Shown: positions 44,173-53,670 of the stretch, piece by piece
Position numbering within the stretch: position 1 is the stretch's first letter
Layout of the letters: every line of letters begins with the position of its first letter
DNA from: Flavobacteriaceae bacterium PS02336
GTDB lineage: Bacteria; Bacteroidota; Bacteroidia; Flavobacteriales; Flavobacteriaceae
Assembly (NCBI GenBank): GCA_029960065.1
Contig: JASCOF010000001.1
Span: 1,116,001 to 1,180,000, forward strand
Direction of reading: 5' to 3'
Length of the DNA: 64,000 bases
Made by a program: the position numbers and the translations under genes
The notes under the pieces: model-generated
Seen by the model: only the letters and a program-made list of their open reading frames with translations
Databases searched by the model: none
Told to the model about the DNA's origin: nothing

Positions 44173-45597
44173 ATGCTAAAAAAGCTATCATATATAATCT
44201 TATTTGGATTGACACTGACTTCTTGCAGTGATACTTTGGATGATATCAACAAAAATCCAAATGCAACTGAAAATCCATTGGCACCTTACTTGTTAACAGG
44301 AACTTTAAAACAAGGAGCTGACTTATACTGGGGTTCAACCAATAACTTCGATTCGTCTTTGCTATTTGTACAGCATTGGGCTAAAATCCAATATACTGAA
44401 CCAGACAGATACGATGTTTCGAACACTTCATTCACTTCTTTATGGAATACAGGTTACGCAACCTTAATTACAGATTTGAATACAATTATTAATTTTCCCG
44501 CAGAACAGGCAAATTCTAATTATAAAGGAATTGCTTTATCGCTTCGTTCTTGGACCTTTTTATTACTGACAGATGCTTACGGAAGTATTCCGTACAAAGA
44601 AGCAGGGCAGAAAGTAACGCCGGCTTATAACACTCAAAAAGAAGTGTATACTGGATTACTTGAAGATTTGAAACAAGCACAATCTTTGTTAGGTACAGCA
44701 AATGGTGCTGTTACAGGTGACTTGGTTTATAAAGGTGATATTGCGAAATGGAAAAGATTTGTAAATTCACTTCGTTTAAGAATTGCATTAAGAATTTCTG
44801 ATAAAGAACCTGCTTTAGCTAAACAAGCGGCTATCGATGCAACAACTGATGCAGCAGGAGTTTTAAGCAGTAATAACGATACTTTCAAATTTACATACAT
44901 TAGTTCACCACAGCAGAATCCAGCTTCGGCTTGGTTCGAAACTCGTGATGATTACCGTATTTCAAAAACGATGGTAGATAAATTAAAAGAATTCTCAGAT
45001 CCGCGTTTACCAGTTTATGCACAGTTACCATCAGATGCAACTGTTGGAACATACGTTGGAGGCGGTAACGGATTGTCAAACAGTGATGCAAACAGCCAAG
45101 GTTTTGCTAAAACTTCAAAACCAGGAACATATTTCTTGACTTCAACATCGCCAGCGGTAATTTATTCTTACTCTGAAGTATTGTTTAATCTTGCCGAAGC
45201 AGCTGCTCGCGGTTATATTTCTGGAGATGCAGAAACACTTTATAAAAGTGCCATTACAGCCTCTTTCAACCAGTTTGGTATTACAGACGCTGCTGCTATT
45301 TCAACTTACTTGAATCAAGCATCTGTGAAGTATGATGCATCAAACTATGCTAAGTCAATTGGTACTCAAAAATGGATTGCTTTCTTCGGACAAGGTTTGG
45401 ATGCTTTTACAGAATGGAGAAGATTAGATTTCCCTGTACTTACAGCTGGTCCAGCTACAGTTTTGGACGGAAAAATTCCTTCTCGTTTTTTCTATCCTGG
45501 AACAGAGCAGTCATTGAACGGTGCAAGCTATCAAGCAGCAATCGCCGATCAAGGAAAAGATTTACTGACAACCAAATTATGGTTTGATGCCAAATAG
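44173..45597 (+). CDS. SusD/RagB-family lipoprotein
   Basis: A 474-aa surface lipoprotein, lipobox LTSC near 15-18, of the SusD-like_2 type. It has DTLDDINKNPNATENPLAPYLLTGTL at the start, GIALSLRSWTFLLLTDAYGSIPYKEAGQ near 117-144, SEVLFNLAEAAARGYISGD near 336-354, and a C-terminus without the ERRKEL box of classical SusD. It binds the ligand for the upstream SusC. The terminator at 45662 ends the two-gene operon. Confidence 0.92.
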   Translation: MLKKLSYIILFGLTLTSCSDTLDDINKNPNATENPLAPYLLTGTLKQGADLYWGSTNNFDSSLLFVQHWAKIQYTEPDRYDVSNTSFTSLWNTGYATLITDLNTIINFPAEQANSNYKGIALSLRSWTFLLLTDAYGSIPYKEAGQKVTPAYNTQKEVYTGLLEDLKQAQSLLGTANGAVTGDLVYKGDIAKWKRFVNSLRLRIALRISDKEPALAKQAAIDATTDAAGVLSSNNDTFKFTYISSPQQNPASAWFETRDDYRISKTMVDKLKEFSDPRLPVYAQLPSDATVGTYVGGGNGLSNSDANSQGFAKTSKPGTYFLTSTSPAVIYSYSEVLFNLAEAAARGYISGDAETLYKSAITASFNQFGITDAAAISTYLNQASVKYDASNYAKSIGTQKWIAFFGQGLDAFTEWRRLDFPVLTAGPATVLDGKIPSRFFYPGTEQSLNGASYQAAIADQGKDLLTTKLWFDAK

Positions 45598-45661
45598 AAA
45601 CTATTTTTTGTTCTTTCGCTAAAAGACAAAATTGATTTATAAGAAAGAAAAATCTTAAGTA

Positions 45662-45698
45662 AAAGCCCTGTATCGCCCTAGCGATGCGGGGTTTTTTA
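45662..45698 (+). terminator. Rho-independent terminator
   Basis: CCCTGTATCGC / GCGATGCGGGG with a CCTA loop, followed by TTTTTTATTT. It lies 65 bp past the susD stop. Confidence 0.88.
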
Positions 45699-45748
45699 TT
45701 TCTAATTTGTATATTTGTGATTAGAAAAAAAATATTCTAAGTATATAA

Positions 45749-47116
45749 ATGCTCCAAATGTTACCCCTAGATCCTAAAACGATTTTTCTTCTTTATTTTT
45801 GGGGAAACTTATTTGTCTGTATTCTCATTTTCAGTTATTCCTTTTCGTATGCTTCTACAGAAAACAGAAAAAAATTAAATACGTTTGGTTTTGGAAAAGT
45901 ATTGTTGACAATAGGATGGATTTGTATTTTCCTTAGAAATATAGCGCCAGATTTTGTTTCTATCAATCTCGGAAATACTATTATTCTTTTAGGCTGCTGG
46001 TGCGAAACCATAGCAATAATTTCCATGAATAAGGCTAAATTCAATAGCCGTTATCAGATACAAACGACCTTGGCTATTATTTCAATTATTATTTTTAATA
46101 TAGCAGCAATATTTGGAGGTTCAATGAACACCCGTATTATCATTATGTCTCTCGGCATATTTGTTATTTATCTGCCGCCTACAATTGGTTATTTTAGAGA
46201 AAAAGCTACCAATTTGTTTCGTATTTTTTACTTATTGTGTTATGTCACTTTTGAAATTTTAATCTTTCTCAGAGCAGTTTATACCTATGTAAGTCCGCAG
46301 AAAGACTTTTTTAGACAAAGCAGTTTTGACAGTTTGTACAGCATCGGATTGTTTTTACTGACGCTTATTGGAACGGTTGGTTTTTTATTATTAGTAAAAG
46401 AAAAGCAGGATTTGAAAATTCAGAAACTGCTGAAGGATAAAAACCTATTCTTTTCTATAATTGCCCATGATTTAAAAGGGCCATTAGGATCATCACTCGC
46501 TTTATCTGAAATTTTATCTCAGGAAATCGACACCTACAGCCGAGAAGAAATAAAAGAAATTACAGAAATGCTTCATGACTCAAATAAGAATATTTACAAA
46601 CTTTTGGAAAACCTTTTGAATTGGTCGCGAATGCAGACAGGAATGATAGAATACAATCCTAAAATGGTCGATTTAAACAGTTTAATCGAAGAAAATATAA
46701 AACTCCATAAGAATACGGCATTAAATAAAAATATCGATTTAAGATTTGAATCAGCAGAAATTGTCGTGACATCATTAGACAAAGATATGATTGATACCGT
46801 TTTAAGAAATCTTTTGACCAATGCAATTAAGTTTACAGAGCAGCAAGGAGAAATCGTAGTCAGCCTTTATAAAACAAATAGAAAAGCAACAGTATCCATT
46901 CGTGACAATGGTATCGGAATTCCAGCCAACATACAAGAAAAACTTTTTAAAATCAACGAAAAAGTAATCCAGAAAGGCACAGAAAATGAAATCGGAAACG
47001 GATTAGGATTACTGCTCTGCCATGAATTCATAAAAAAACACCACGGCGAAATCTGGGCAGAAAGTAAACTAGGAAAAGGCAGTACTTTTAAGTTTATACT
47101 GCCTTTGGAAAAATAG
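45749..47116 (+). CDS. Sensor histidine kinase with seven-helix-type membrane sensor
   Basis: A 455-aa kinase. The N-terminal 215 residues hold about seven hydrophobic segments (from IFLLYFWGNLFVCILIFSYS to LYSIGLFLLTLIGTVGFLLL). The H-box IIAHDLKGPLGSSLALSEIL is near 237-256. The N-box is MIDTVLRNLLTNAIKFTEQQ near 350-369. G-boxes are SIRDNGIGIP and GNGLGLLLCHEFIKKHHG near 390-430. No response regulator is adjacent, so it is an orphan here. The signal is unknown. Confidence 0.9.
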   Translation: MLQMLPLDPKTIFLLYFWGNLFVCILIFSYSFSYASTENRKKLNTFGFGKVLLTIGWICIFLRNIAPDFVSINLGNTIILLGCWCETIAIISMNKAKFNSRYQIQTTLAIISIIIFNIAAIFGGSMNTRIIIMSLGIFVIYLPPTIGYFREKATNLFRIFYLLCYVTFEILIFLRAVYTYVSPQKDFFRQSSFDSLYSIGLFLLTLIGTVGFLLLVKEKQDLKIQKLLKDKNLFFSIIAHDLKGPLGSSLALSEILSQEIDTYSREEIKEITEMLHDSNKNIYKLLENLLNWSRMQTGMIEYNPKMVDLNSLIEENIKLHKNTALNKNIDLRFESAEIVVTSLDKDMIDTVLRNLLTNAIKFTEQQGEIVVSLYKTNRKATVSIRDNGIGIPANIQEKLFKINEKVIQKGTENEIGNGLGLLLCHEFIKKHHGEIWAESKLGKGSTFKFILPLEK

Positions 47117-47176
47117 ATAAAAGTCAAACCAGACCGATTTAATCTGTTTAAATCTTCGGGAAAAATCTTTTTTATA

Positions 47177-47794
47177 TTATTGGTTGATATTGCTTATAAA
47201 TTCATCAGTAGAAGAAAGCACATGGCCATAATTAGGGAAATTCGTTTCGACAGTCGCCTTGATTTCTTCCCAATTAAAAGCACCAATTCCGTCTTTAATT
47301 AAAGTAACGTGATAGCCAAGTTCGACACCAAAACGTGCTGTAGAATCAATACAAGTATTCGCTCTCATTCCTGCTACAACAATCTGGTCAATGTTGTGCT
47401 GTCTTAAAAGAAAATCAAGATCGGTATTCGCAAATCCGCTGGCAGTCCAATGATTTTGAGCCATAAGATCACCTTCCTGCATCATTAATTCAGGATGAAA
47501 TGCAGCGCCCCAAGAACCTTTTTCGAACAGTGTTATGCTGTTACTTCCCGTATGTGATGGCGCCATAAATTTCCAGTTTAGATAGTCGTTTTTCTGCGTA
47601 TGTCGGTGGGGAGCATAAACAATTAGAATTTTCTTTTCCCTCGCCGCCGTGAGCAGTTTTTTGATATTTTGAACTACTTGGTTTCCCTCAACGGTTTCTT
47701 TTGTTACAGGATATAATTTTCCTCCTTCAGAAAGAAAATCATTAAAAGGATCAATTAATACGATCGCTGTTTTTTGAAGTTGGTATAAGCTCAT
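47177..47794 (-). CDS. Isochorismatase-family cysteine hydrolase
   Basis: A 205-aa cytosolic hydrolase. The catalytic Asp is in AIVLIDPFNDFLSEGG near 11-26, the cis-peptide region near DQIVVAGMRANTCIDSTARFG, and the nucleophile Cys in NTCIDS near 145. Related enzymes hydrolyse nicotinamide, isochorismate or carbamoyl compounds. The exact substrate is not readable. It is transcribed against the histidine kinase and has no operon partner. Confidence 0.88.
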   Translation of the reverse strand: MSLYQLQKTAIVLIDPFNDFLSEGGKLYPVTKETVEGNQVVQNIKKLLTAAREKKILIVYAPHRHTQKNDYLNWKFMAPSHTGSNSITLFEKGSWGAAFHPELMMQEGDLMAQNHWTASGFANTDLDFLLRQHNIDQIVVAGMRANTCIDSTARFGVELGYHVTLIKDGIGAFNWEEIKATVETNFPNYGHVLSSTDEFISNINQ

Positions 47795-48152
47795 AGTAGA
47801 AATATTTAATTGGTTTAAAAAATGGATTCTAATAATGTGCCAGTTCGTTTTTTCTTGATCTGCTTATGTTTTTTGAGTGCATCGTAAAAATTATCTGCGA
47901 TATATAATGAATTTGCGAAATATAGTGAATAGGATAATTAATTTTTAGTGTATTTGATTGATATTTAGTAAATTAGTTGTTTAGCATGCTTCTTGCACTT
48001 TCTTTTCCACTATCAGATCGGCTAAAAAAAATCGTGAGTTTTTCTTGCGGAAAGAATAAGGCACGACTTTGATAATTGATTTTTGATACAGTTTGAAAAA
48101 ACTGAATTACACCACATTATAAAAAGCTGTTTACTAATTAAATATCAATTTT
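47795..48152. other. Intergenic region between divergent hydrolase genes
   Basis: No gene recognised. A short frame at 48083-48280 overlaps the start of the alpha/beta hydrolase and is a shadow. The stretch probably holds the two divergent promoters. Confidence 0.4.
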
Positions 48153-48923
48153 ATGACAAAATCAAAATCCATTATTCTTATACACGGAAACTTTGTGAAC
48201 GATCTAAGCTGGACAAAGTGGAAAGAACGATACGAACAGAAGGGCTATACGGTTTATACACCTCCAAATCCTGGTCATGAAGGGAATCCTTCAGATTTAA
48301 GAAAAACGGTTCATCCAGACCTTATCAAAACCGGTTTTATTGATGTAGTAAATAATATTGCAAAATTAGCAGACAGTCTGCCGGAAAAACCTCTTGTAAT
48401 TGGGCATTCGATGGCGGGAATGGCGGCAATGAAGTTATTAGAATTAGAAAAAGTGGCAGCAGCGGTAAGTATAGATGGAGCGCCTCCAAAAAATGTATTT
48501 CCGCCTTTTACTACCTTAAAATCAGTGCTTCCTGCTTTTGGATTTTTCTCTTCTAGCAAATATTTTATGGGAAGCCGTGAATGGTATGACAAATGTTTCT
48601 TTAATACTTTACAGCATAGAGACAGAGCAAAAGCCTTTGATACCATTGCTGTTCCAGAAAGTTATAAAGTAAGCCGTGAATTGGTTTTAAACTCCTTTTC
48701 GAATATTGACTTCAAAAAACCTCATAAACCTATTTTATTTATTGGAGGAACAAACGATGCTATTTTTCCAGCTTCATTAACAACAACGCTGGCAAGAAAA
48801 TACAAAGATCAAAGCAGTAAAGTTGACTTGAAAATTTTTCAAGGAAAAAGCCACTTCATCTGTGGAGAACCAGGCTGGGAAGCAGTAGCAGATTATATTT
48901 TAGAATGGTATGAAAATCTATAA
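48153..48923 (+). CDS. Alpha/beta hydrolase
   Basis: A 256-aa cytosolic alpha/beta-hydrolase. The oxyanion region is SIILIHGNFVNDLSW near 6-20. The nucleophile elbow GHSMAGMAA has its Ser near 92, an acidic residue is in PILFIGGTNDAIFPA near 200-213, and the His in FQGKSHFICGEPGW near 235. Substrate unknown; esterase- or lipase-like. It lies 22 bp upstream of the haloperoxidase-like gene and both probably share one transcript. Confidence 0.88.
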   Translation: MTKSKSIILIHGNFVNDLSWTKWKERYEQKGYTVYTPPNPGHEGNPSDLRKTVHPDLIKTGFIDVVNNIAKLADSLPEKPLVIGHSMAGMAAMKLLELEKVAAAVSIDGAPPKNVFPPFTTLKSVLPAFGFFSSSKYFMGSREWYDKCFFNTLQHRDRAKAFDTIAVPESYKVSRELVLNSFSNIDFKKPHKPILFIGGTNDAIFPASLTTTLARKYKDQSSKVDLKIFQGKSHFICGEPGWEAVADYILEWYENL

Positions 48924-48945
48924 TAACAACTAAAAGAAAATTAAA

Positions 48946-49764
48946 ATGGCTAAAATTAAAGTAAAAGACGGAACAGAGATTTATTACAAAGATTGGGGAA
49001 CAGGAACACCTATATTTTTTCATCACGGCTGGCCGTTATCAGCAGATGACTGGGATGCACAAATGTTTTTCTTCCTAGATAAAGGATATAGGGTTATTGC
49101 GCATGATAGAAGGGGACATGGAAGATCTACACAGACTTATACTGGAAACGAAATGGATACTTACGCAGCAGATGTTGCAGAGTTGACGGAATTTTTAGAT
49201 CTAAAAGATGCCATACATATTGGTCATTCTACAGGAGGCGGCGAAGCGATTCATTATGCTGCAAAATATGGAAAAGGCCGCGTATCTAAGGTTATTTTAA
49301 TTAGCGCTGTTACGCCTTATATGATTAAAGATGCTAATAATCCAGACGGTGTGCCCATTGAAGTTTTTGATGACATTCGTTTTAATACGGCTAATAACAG
49401 ACAGCAGTTTTATCAGGATATTACTTTTCCCTTTTACGGCTATAACAGGGAAGGAGCGAACATTAAAAAAGGGATTCAGGACAATTGGTGGCGTCAGGGA
49501 ATGAATGGCGGCATAAAAGCGCATTATGACTGCATTAAAGCATTTTCTGAAACTGATTTTACGGAAGATCTAAAAAGTGTCGATTTTCCTGTTCTTATTC
49601 TTCACGGAGAAGATGATCAAATTGTTCCCTATAACGTAACAGCTTTGAGAGCTGCCAAATTGGTTAAAAACGGAAAATTAATTACGTATCCTGGTCTCTG
49701 CCACGGAATTCCAACTACAGATGCAGATCGAGTTAATGCTGATATCTTAGATTTTATCAAGTAA
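48946..49764 (+). CDS. Alpha/beta hydrolase, non-heme chloroperoxidase/arylesterase type
   Basis: A 272-aa hydrolase. It has HHGWPLSADDWDAQMFFF near 25-42, HDRRGHGRSTQ, the nucleophile elbow GHSTGGGEAIHY with Ser near 96, and VLILHGEDDQIVPYNV with the Asp near 225. The catalytic His is in PGLCHGIPTTDADRVNADIL near 250. The GHSTGGGE and AVTPYM patterns are those of cofactor-free haloperoxidases, which in practice are esterases or perhydrolases. A terminator follows at 49784. Confidence 0.9.
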   Translation: MAKIKVKDGTEIYYKDWGTGTPIFFHHGWPLSADDWDAQMFFFLDKGYRVIAHDRRGHGRSTQTYTGNEMDTYAADVAELTEFLDLKDAIHIGHSTGGGEAIHYAAKYGKGRVSKVILISAVTPYMIKDANNPDGVPIEVFDDIRFNTANNRQQFYQDITFPFYGYNREGANIKKGIQDNWWRQGMNGGIKAHYDCIKAFSETDFTEDLKSVDFPVLILHGEDDQIVPYNVTALRAAKLVKNGKLITYPGLCHGIPTTDADRVNADILDFIK

Positions 49765-49783
49765 GATGCAATATATAAATTGG

Positions 49784-49816
49784 AAAACTCCAATTTCGTT
49801 GATTTTGGAGTTTTTT
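49784..49816 (+). terminator. Rho-independent terminator
   Basis: AAAACTCCAA / TTGGAGTTTT with an intervening loop and T-run, 20 bp after the haloperoxidase-like stop. It is similar in sequence to the terminator at 28345. Confidence 0.88.
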
Positions 49817-49830
49817 GTTTGGATAGAAGA

Positions 49831-49907
49831 GGATAGAGGAAAGAGGAAAGAATAAAGAGGAAAGAGGAAAGATGAAAGATGAAAGATGAAAGATGAAAGA
49901 GGAAAGA
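49831..49907 (+). repeat. Purine-only heptamer repeat
   Basis: The plus strand is almost pure purine with units GAGGAAA and GATGAAA, including four consecutive GATGAAA copies. It lies between the terminator and the amidotransferase gene (ATG 50041). Such tracts are prone to length change. Confidence 0.85.
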
Positions 49908-50040
49908 AAAAAGATATAGAAAAAGATGATGGATGGAAAATAGAAAAATGAATGTAGAAAATAGAAAAACTGGACTAGTTGATTGGATGTTATTTGGACT
50001 AATTTAGTGTTTTAAATAATATTCCTATAAATGATTAATC

Positions 50041-50739
50041 ATGAGTAAAAAATTAAACATTCACTGTCTGCAGCACGTTTCGTTTGAGGGTTTAGGTGCT
50101 ATGGAAGAATGGATTTCAAAAAACAATCATAACCTGACTTATACTCGTTTTTATAATAATGAGACTCTTCCTGATTTAAGCGATATCGATGTTTTGATTG
50201 TAATGGGCGGACCAATGAGCGTTCACGATGAAGCTGATTTTCATTGGCTGAAAAAAGAAAAAGAATTCATTAAAAAAGCGATTGATTTACAGAAAAAAGT
50301 CATCGGAATTTGTTTAGGTGCACAGCTTATTTCTAATGTTTTGGGAGGTGAAATTTCAAATAATAAAGACAAAGAAATCGGTTGGTTTCCTATTCAGGCA
50401 ACAGATACAAAATTGCCAATACTAAAAAATGTACCAGAAGTTTTAAATGTCTTTCACTGGCATGGAGAAACCTTTACAATCCCCGAAAATGCAGTTCGTT
50501 TGTTTCAATCTGAAGGATGTGAAAATCAAGGTTTTTTATTAAACAATCAGGTTTTGGGACTTCAGTTTCATTTTGAAGTTACCGAGGAAACTATGCGTAA
50601 TATGGTTTTAGAAGGAAAAGACGAATTAATTGAAAATAAATATATTCAGTCAGCTGAAACTATTTTAAACCAAACAGAATTTATAAAGCAGAATAATCAA
50701 ATCATGGCTCAATTTTTAGATTTTATGACTGGAGATTAA
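50041..50739 (+). CDS. Class I glutamine amidotransferase-like protein
   Basis: A 232-aa GATase1-domain protein. The nucleophile Cys is in KVIGICLGAQLISNVLGG near 86-103, the catalytic His in LGLQFHFEVTEE near 178-189, and VLIVMGGPMSVHDE near 52-65. This is the stand-alone GMP synthase-like type, which acts on glutamine or as a peptidase/amidase. No synthetase partner is adjacent. The region upstream holds a purine repeat. Confidence 0.88.
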   Translation: MSKKLNIHCLQHVSFEGLGAMEEWISKNNHNLTYTRFYNNETLPDLSDIDVLIVMGGPMSVHDEADFHWLKKEKEFIKKAIDLQKKVIGICLGAQLISNVLGGEISNNKDKEIGWFPIQATDTKLPILKNVPEVLNVFHWHGETFTIPENAVRLFQSEGCENQGFLLNNQVLGLQFHFEVTEETMRNMVLEGKDELIENKYIQSAETILNQTEFIKQNNQIMAQFLDFMTGD

Positions 50740-50954
50740 TTTTAAAAAAAAATAGAAAACAAAAGAAGTACAGTTTTTTTCAAACTTCGGAGAAGCGAAA
50801 TATTTATAGCAAATATTATAGTTCTACAACAGAAAGCTCCAGCGGAGCGACACATTTTTTTACAAGATATGCCGTCCCATTGAAGCTTTTTTTTTTTGTT
50901 TTTATTGAAATTCTATAAATATCTAATCTCGCTGTTTTCTTGACAAATAGAATT

Positions 50955-52418
50955 TTACAAGTTTTTGTCTTTTAAAATTTGAGGATATTTAGTACTGGTA
51001 TGTACAATCATTTCACCAAATAAAGTATTCGCCCACGCAAACCATTTTCTGGTAAATTTGGTTACATCGTCTTTATGAAAAGATTCGTGCATAAATCCAG
51101 TGTCGGCATTGGTTTTAATCAGCGTGCTGATACAGTTTTTAATTTCGTTTTCATCAATACTTGTAATCGCTCTCAAAACAATGCTCATTGGCCAGATTGT
51201 ATCAACTCCGGTATGAGGGCCTCCAATTCCTTCTCCCGCAGTTCCTTTGTAGAAAAACGGATTATTCTCCGATAATACCAATTTTCTCGTATTGAGATAC
51301 AAAGGATCGTCTGGAGCAATGGCACCCAAATAAGGAAGCGATAAAAGAGAGGGAACATTGGCATCGTCCATCATATGAAAACTCCCGTATCCGTTGACTT
51401 CAAAAGCTATAATTTTTCCGTATTTTGGATGATTAATAATCCCGTGTTCATTCAGACCTTTTTGAACTTGTTCTCTAAGTTCTTTTGCCTGATTTACAAT
51501 AGCATCGTCTTTCAACGCTGGAAGAGAAAAAATTTCAATTAGATATCCCAATATTTCTATTGCAAACATATTACTCGGAATCAGATAACCAAACAGCGTA
51601 GAATCGTCACTCGGTCTAAAAGTAGAAACGATTAAACCGCAGGGTTTTACAGGATAGCCATAACCTGAAAGCGGAACACCATCTGTAGCCCAAGCCGTCT
51701 GACGCTGAAAGCTGTACGGTCCTCCTTTGCCGTCCATTCGCTGCTGTTCTTTGAATGTTTTTAGGATTAGTTTCATGGCCTCTTTCCAATGGCTGTCAAA
51801 CATAGAAATATCGCCTGTTTCTTTCCAGTAGCCGTGGGCCAAACGAACGGGATAACACAAACTGTCAATTTCCCATTTTCTTTCGTGAATACCCGGTTTC
51901 ATTTCCGTTAAATCATTTTTCCATTCACTTTCCTTATTGAAATCTTTGTAAAAGGCATTCGCATAAGGATCTAAAATGATGCATTTCGCTTGACGATTTA
52001 TAACTCCTTTGACCAATTCGGCCAGCTTAGGATCTTGTTTTACAAACGGAATGTAAGGCCAGATCTGCGCAGTACTGTCACGAAGCCACATCGCGTCGAT
52101 ATCTCCTGTAATTACATATGTATCTGGTTTGCCATCTATAACTTCAAATTCAACTGTAGTATCTAGCGTATTTGGAAAACAGTTTTCAAAAATCCAAGCT
52201 AGTTCTGGATTGGCAATCTGCTTTTTAACTTTTACAATAGCGGCTTCAATCGCTTTACTGGTAAATTTACGCTCGGCCAGCGGTGGTCTCTGCGATACAA
52301 AATCTTTTAAAGGAAACTCAAAAATATTAGAATTAAACCCAAAAGCATCTGTTTGAATAGCCAATAAACCTGCCGAAAAAATTCCAGCATTTTTGATAAA
52401 TTTTCTGCGAGAATGCAT
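50955..52418 (-). CDS. GH125 exo-alpha-1,6-mannosidase-like protein with Tat signal
   Basis: A 487-aa glycoside hydrolase family 125 protein, a metal-independent alpha-mannosidase family. The twin-arginine leader SRRKFIKNAGIFSAGLLAIQ is at 3-22. YVITGDIDAMWLRDSTAQIWPY near 105-126 and MDGKGGPYSFQRQTAW near 232 are characteristic GH125 segments. GTAGEGIGGPHTGVDTIWPMS lies near 391-411. Export via Tat suggests a periplasmic or surface role in glycan trimming. It is not next to a SusCD pair. Confidence 0.9.
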   Translation of the reverse strand: MHSRRKFIKNAGIFSAGLLAIQTDAFGFNSNIFEFPLKDFVSQRPPLAERKFTSKAIEAAIVKVKKQIANPELAWIFENCFPNTLDTTVEFEVIDGKPDTYVITGDIDAMWLRDSTAQIWPYIPFVKQDPKLAELVKGVINRQAKCIILDPYANAFYKDFNKESEWKNDLTEMKPGIHERKWEIDSLCYPVRLAHGYWKETGDISMFDSHWKEAMKLILKTFKEQQRMDGKGGPYSFQRQTAWATDGVPLSGYGYPVKPCGLIVSTFRPSDDSTLFGYLIPSNMFAIEILGYLIEIFSLPALKDDAIVNQAKELREQVQKGLNEHGIINHPKYGKIIAFEVNGYGSFHMMDDANVPSLLSLPYLGAIAPDDPLYLNTRKLVLSENNPFFYKGTAGEGIGGPHTGVDTIWPMSIVLRAITSIDENEIKNCISTLIKTNADTGFMHESFHKDDVTKFTRKWFAWANTLFGEMIVHTSTKYPQILKDKNL

Positions 52419-52531
52419 ATGTTTTTATTTTATGAAATGAATACGATTAGTCTAAAGATACATTACTTTTTATTAGTACTCTTAAAAATTAGACCAATGA
52501 CAGCTGTACTTCCTTGAATGATCTTAAGTTT

Positions 52532-53656
52532 CTAACCTTCGGTGTAGGGATCATTCCATAAAGAATTGGGTTTTAGATATACTTTGTTTTTCTGAAAGTC
52601 TAAAATGGTATTGAATCTTTTTAGGACTTCATTGCCTAAAATATGTGTTTTGAATCTAGCAGGATTATCAGCAGAAAGCAGCTGTACAGGAACATCGTTA
52701 AGACAAAGTTTATCAAAAAATAGCTTTTCATTTTTTACTGTCAGGACTGGAACTTCTTGACCTTTACCATTCTTTAAAATCACTTTTTTTAATACAGGAA
52801 GATTTTCTTTTGGATAATGCTGTTCTTCTGTAATTTCCTTGTCAAGCATTACCGTACGCTGGTAGCCATTATCAAAAAGGAAACGGCTTTTATAAGCTTT
52901 ATTTTGTATTTGTAATCTACCTTGAATGCAAAATAAAGTGTGAGTATATTCTATATCCAGATTAATATACTCATTGTTTGGTTTTGAAAGGGAAGAGTGA
53001 ATGATAAAATACTTTTTATCATAATCAATTTCTACAATTTTTCCATCAAATAAATTCCACCCAAAACGCCCGACAGTTCCTTGCCCAGAGAGTTCGACGG
53101 GATAAATTGCCTGTTCTTTATAGGTTTGGTTTCCGAGTTTAAAACTATGGCCTTTAAGACTGGAAAGGTTTAGTTTTTTCAGGATATCATTAGTCAAAAG
53201 AAAGTCAGAAGTTCCCGAATCAAATTTAAGATCCAAAGTATCTTTTTCGTTAAGCGTTACTTTAAAAATGATATTATTATACTCTGAAAGCACAAAAGGA
53301 ATAGTATCGTGTATTTCGGGTTTTAGCTTAGAAAAATTTTGTATAACTGGACATTTTATACGAGTAAAACAGCTATCTTTTTCGTTTAACAGAACAACAA
53401 AGTCAAAATTTTCTCCCGATTTTAATTTGATTTGAATAGAGTCTCTATCCGTTAAAAATGTAACCTTTTTTCCTTTCGGACTTTTATTGGTAATAAAAAC
53501 ATCTGGCTTTGTTTTTGGGTCAAGATTCCATGACAGCTTTCGTTCTCCTTCTTCTTTAATAAATGCCGAAGGGGAATCTGCTTTAATAATTATTTTTTTT
53601 GTTTGTGCCTGAGAAACCGTTAAAGTGGCGAAAAGTAATAAAAAGGGTATTTTCAT
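52532..53656 (-). CDS. Exported retropepsin-like aspartic protease family protein
   Basis: A 374-aa protein with a signal peptide (1-17, ending VSQA). It has two clan-AA-type motifs: LDLKFDSGTSDFLLTNDIL near 142-160 and KSRFLFDNGYQRTVML near 258-273. The second has DNG instead of DTG/DSG. C-terminal HILGNEVLKRFNTILDF is the usual ILG end strand region. Such bacterial proteins are putative peptidases of mostly unknown function. It is 14 bp downstream of the serine hydrolase gene, so the two are likely co-transcribed. Confidence 0.8.
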   Translation of the reverse strand: MKIPFLLLFATLTVSQAQTKKIIIKADSPSAFIKEEGERKLSWNLDPKTKPDVFITNKSPKGKKVTFLTDRDSIQIKLKSGENFDFVVLLNEKDSCFTRIKCPVIQNFSKLKPEIHDTIPFVLSEYNNIIFKVTLNEKDTLDLKFDSGTSDFLLTNDILKKLNLSSLKGHSFKLGNQTYKEQAIYPVELSGQGTVGRFGWNLFDGKIVEIDYDKKYFIIHSSLSKPNNEYINLDIEYTHTLFCIQGRLQIQNKAYKSRFLFDNGYQRTVMLDKEITEEQHYPKENLPVLKKVILKNGKGQEVPVLTVKNEKLFFDKLCLNDVPVQLLSADNPARFKTHILGNEVLKRFNTILDFQKNKVYLKPNSLWNDPYTEG

Positions 53657-53670
53657 AGTTACTGATTTTT

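Noticed and set aside
48946..49764. Haloperoxidase-like hydrolase as part of the chlorine-defence island
   Set aside because: It lies 20 kb outside the island, in regular chromosome, and family members are usually esterases; no operator site precedes it.
50835..50850. GCTCC-AGC-GGAGC inverted repeat
   Set aside because: Short hairpin of a type I believe is scattered in flavobacterial intergenic DNA; no T-run directly after it and too short to call a terminator with confidence.
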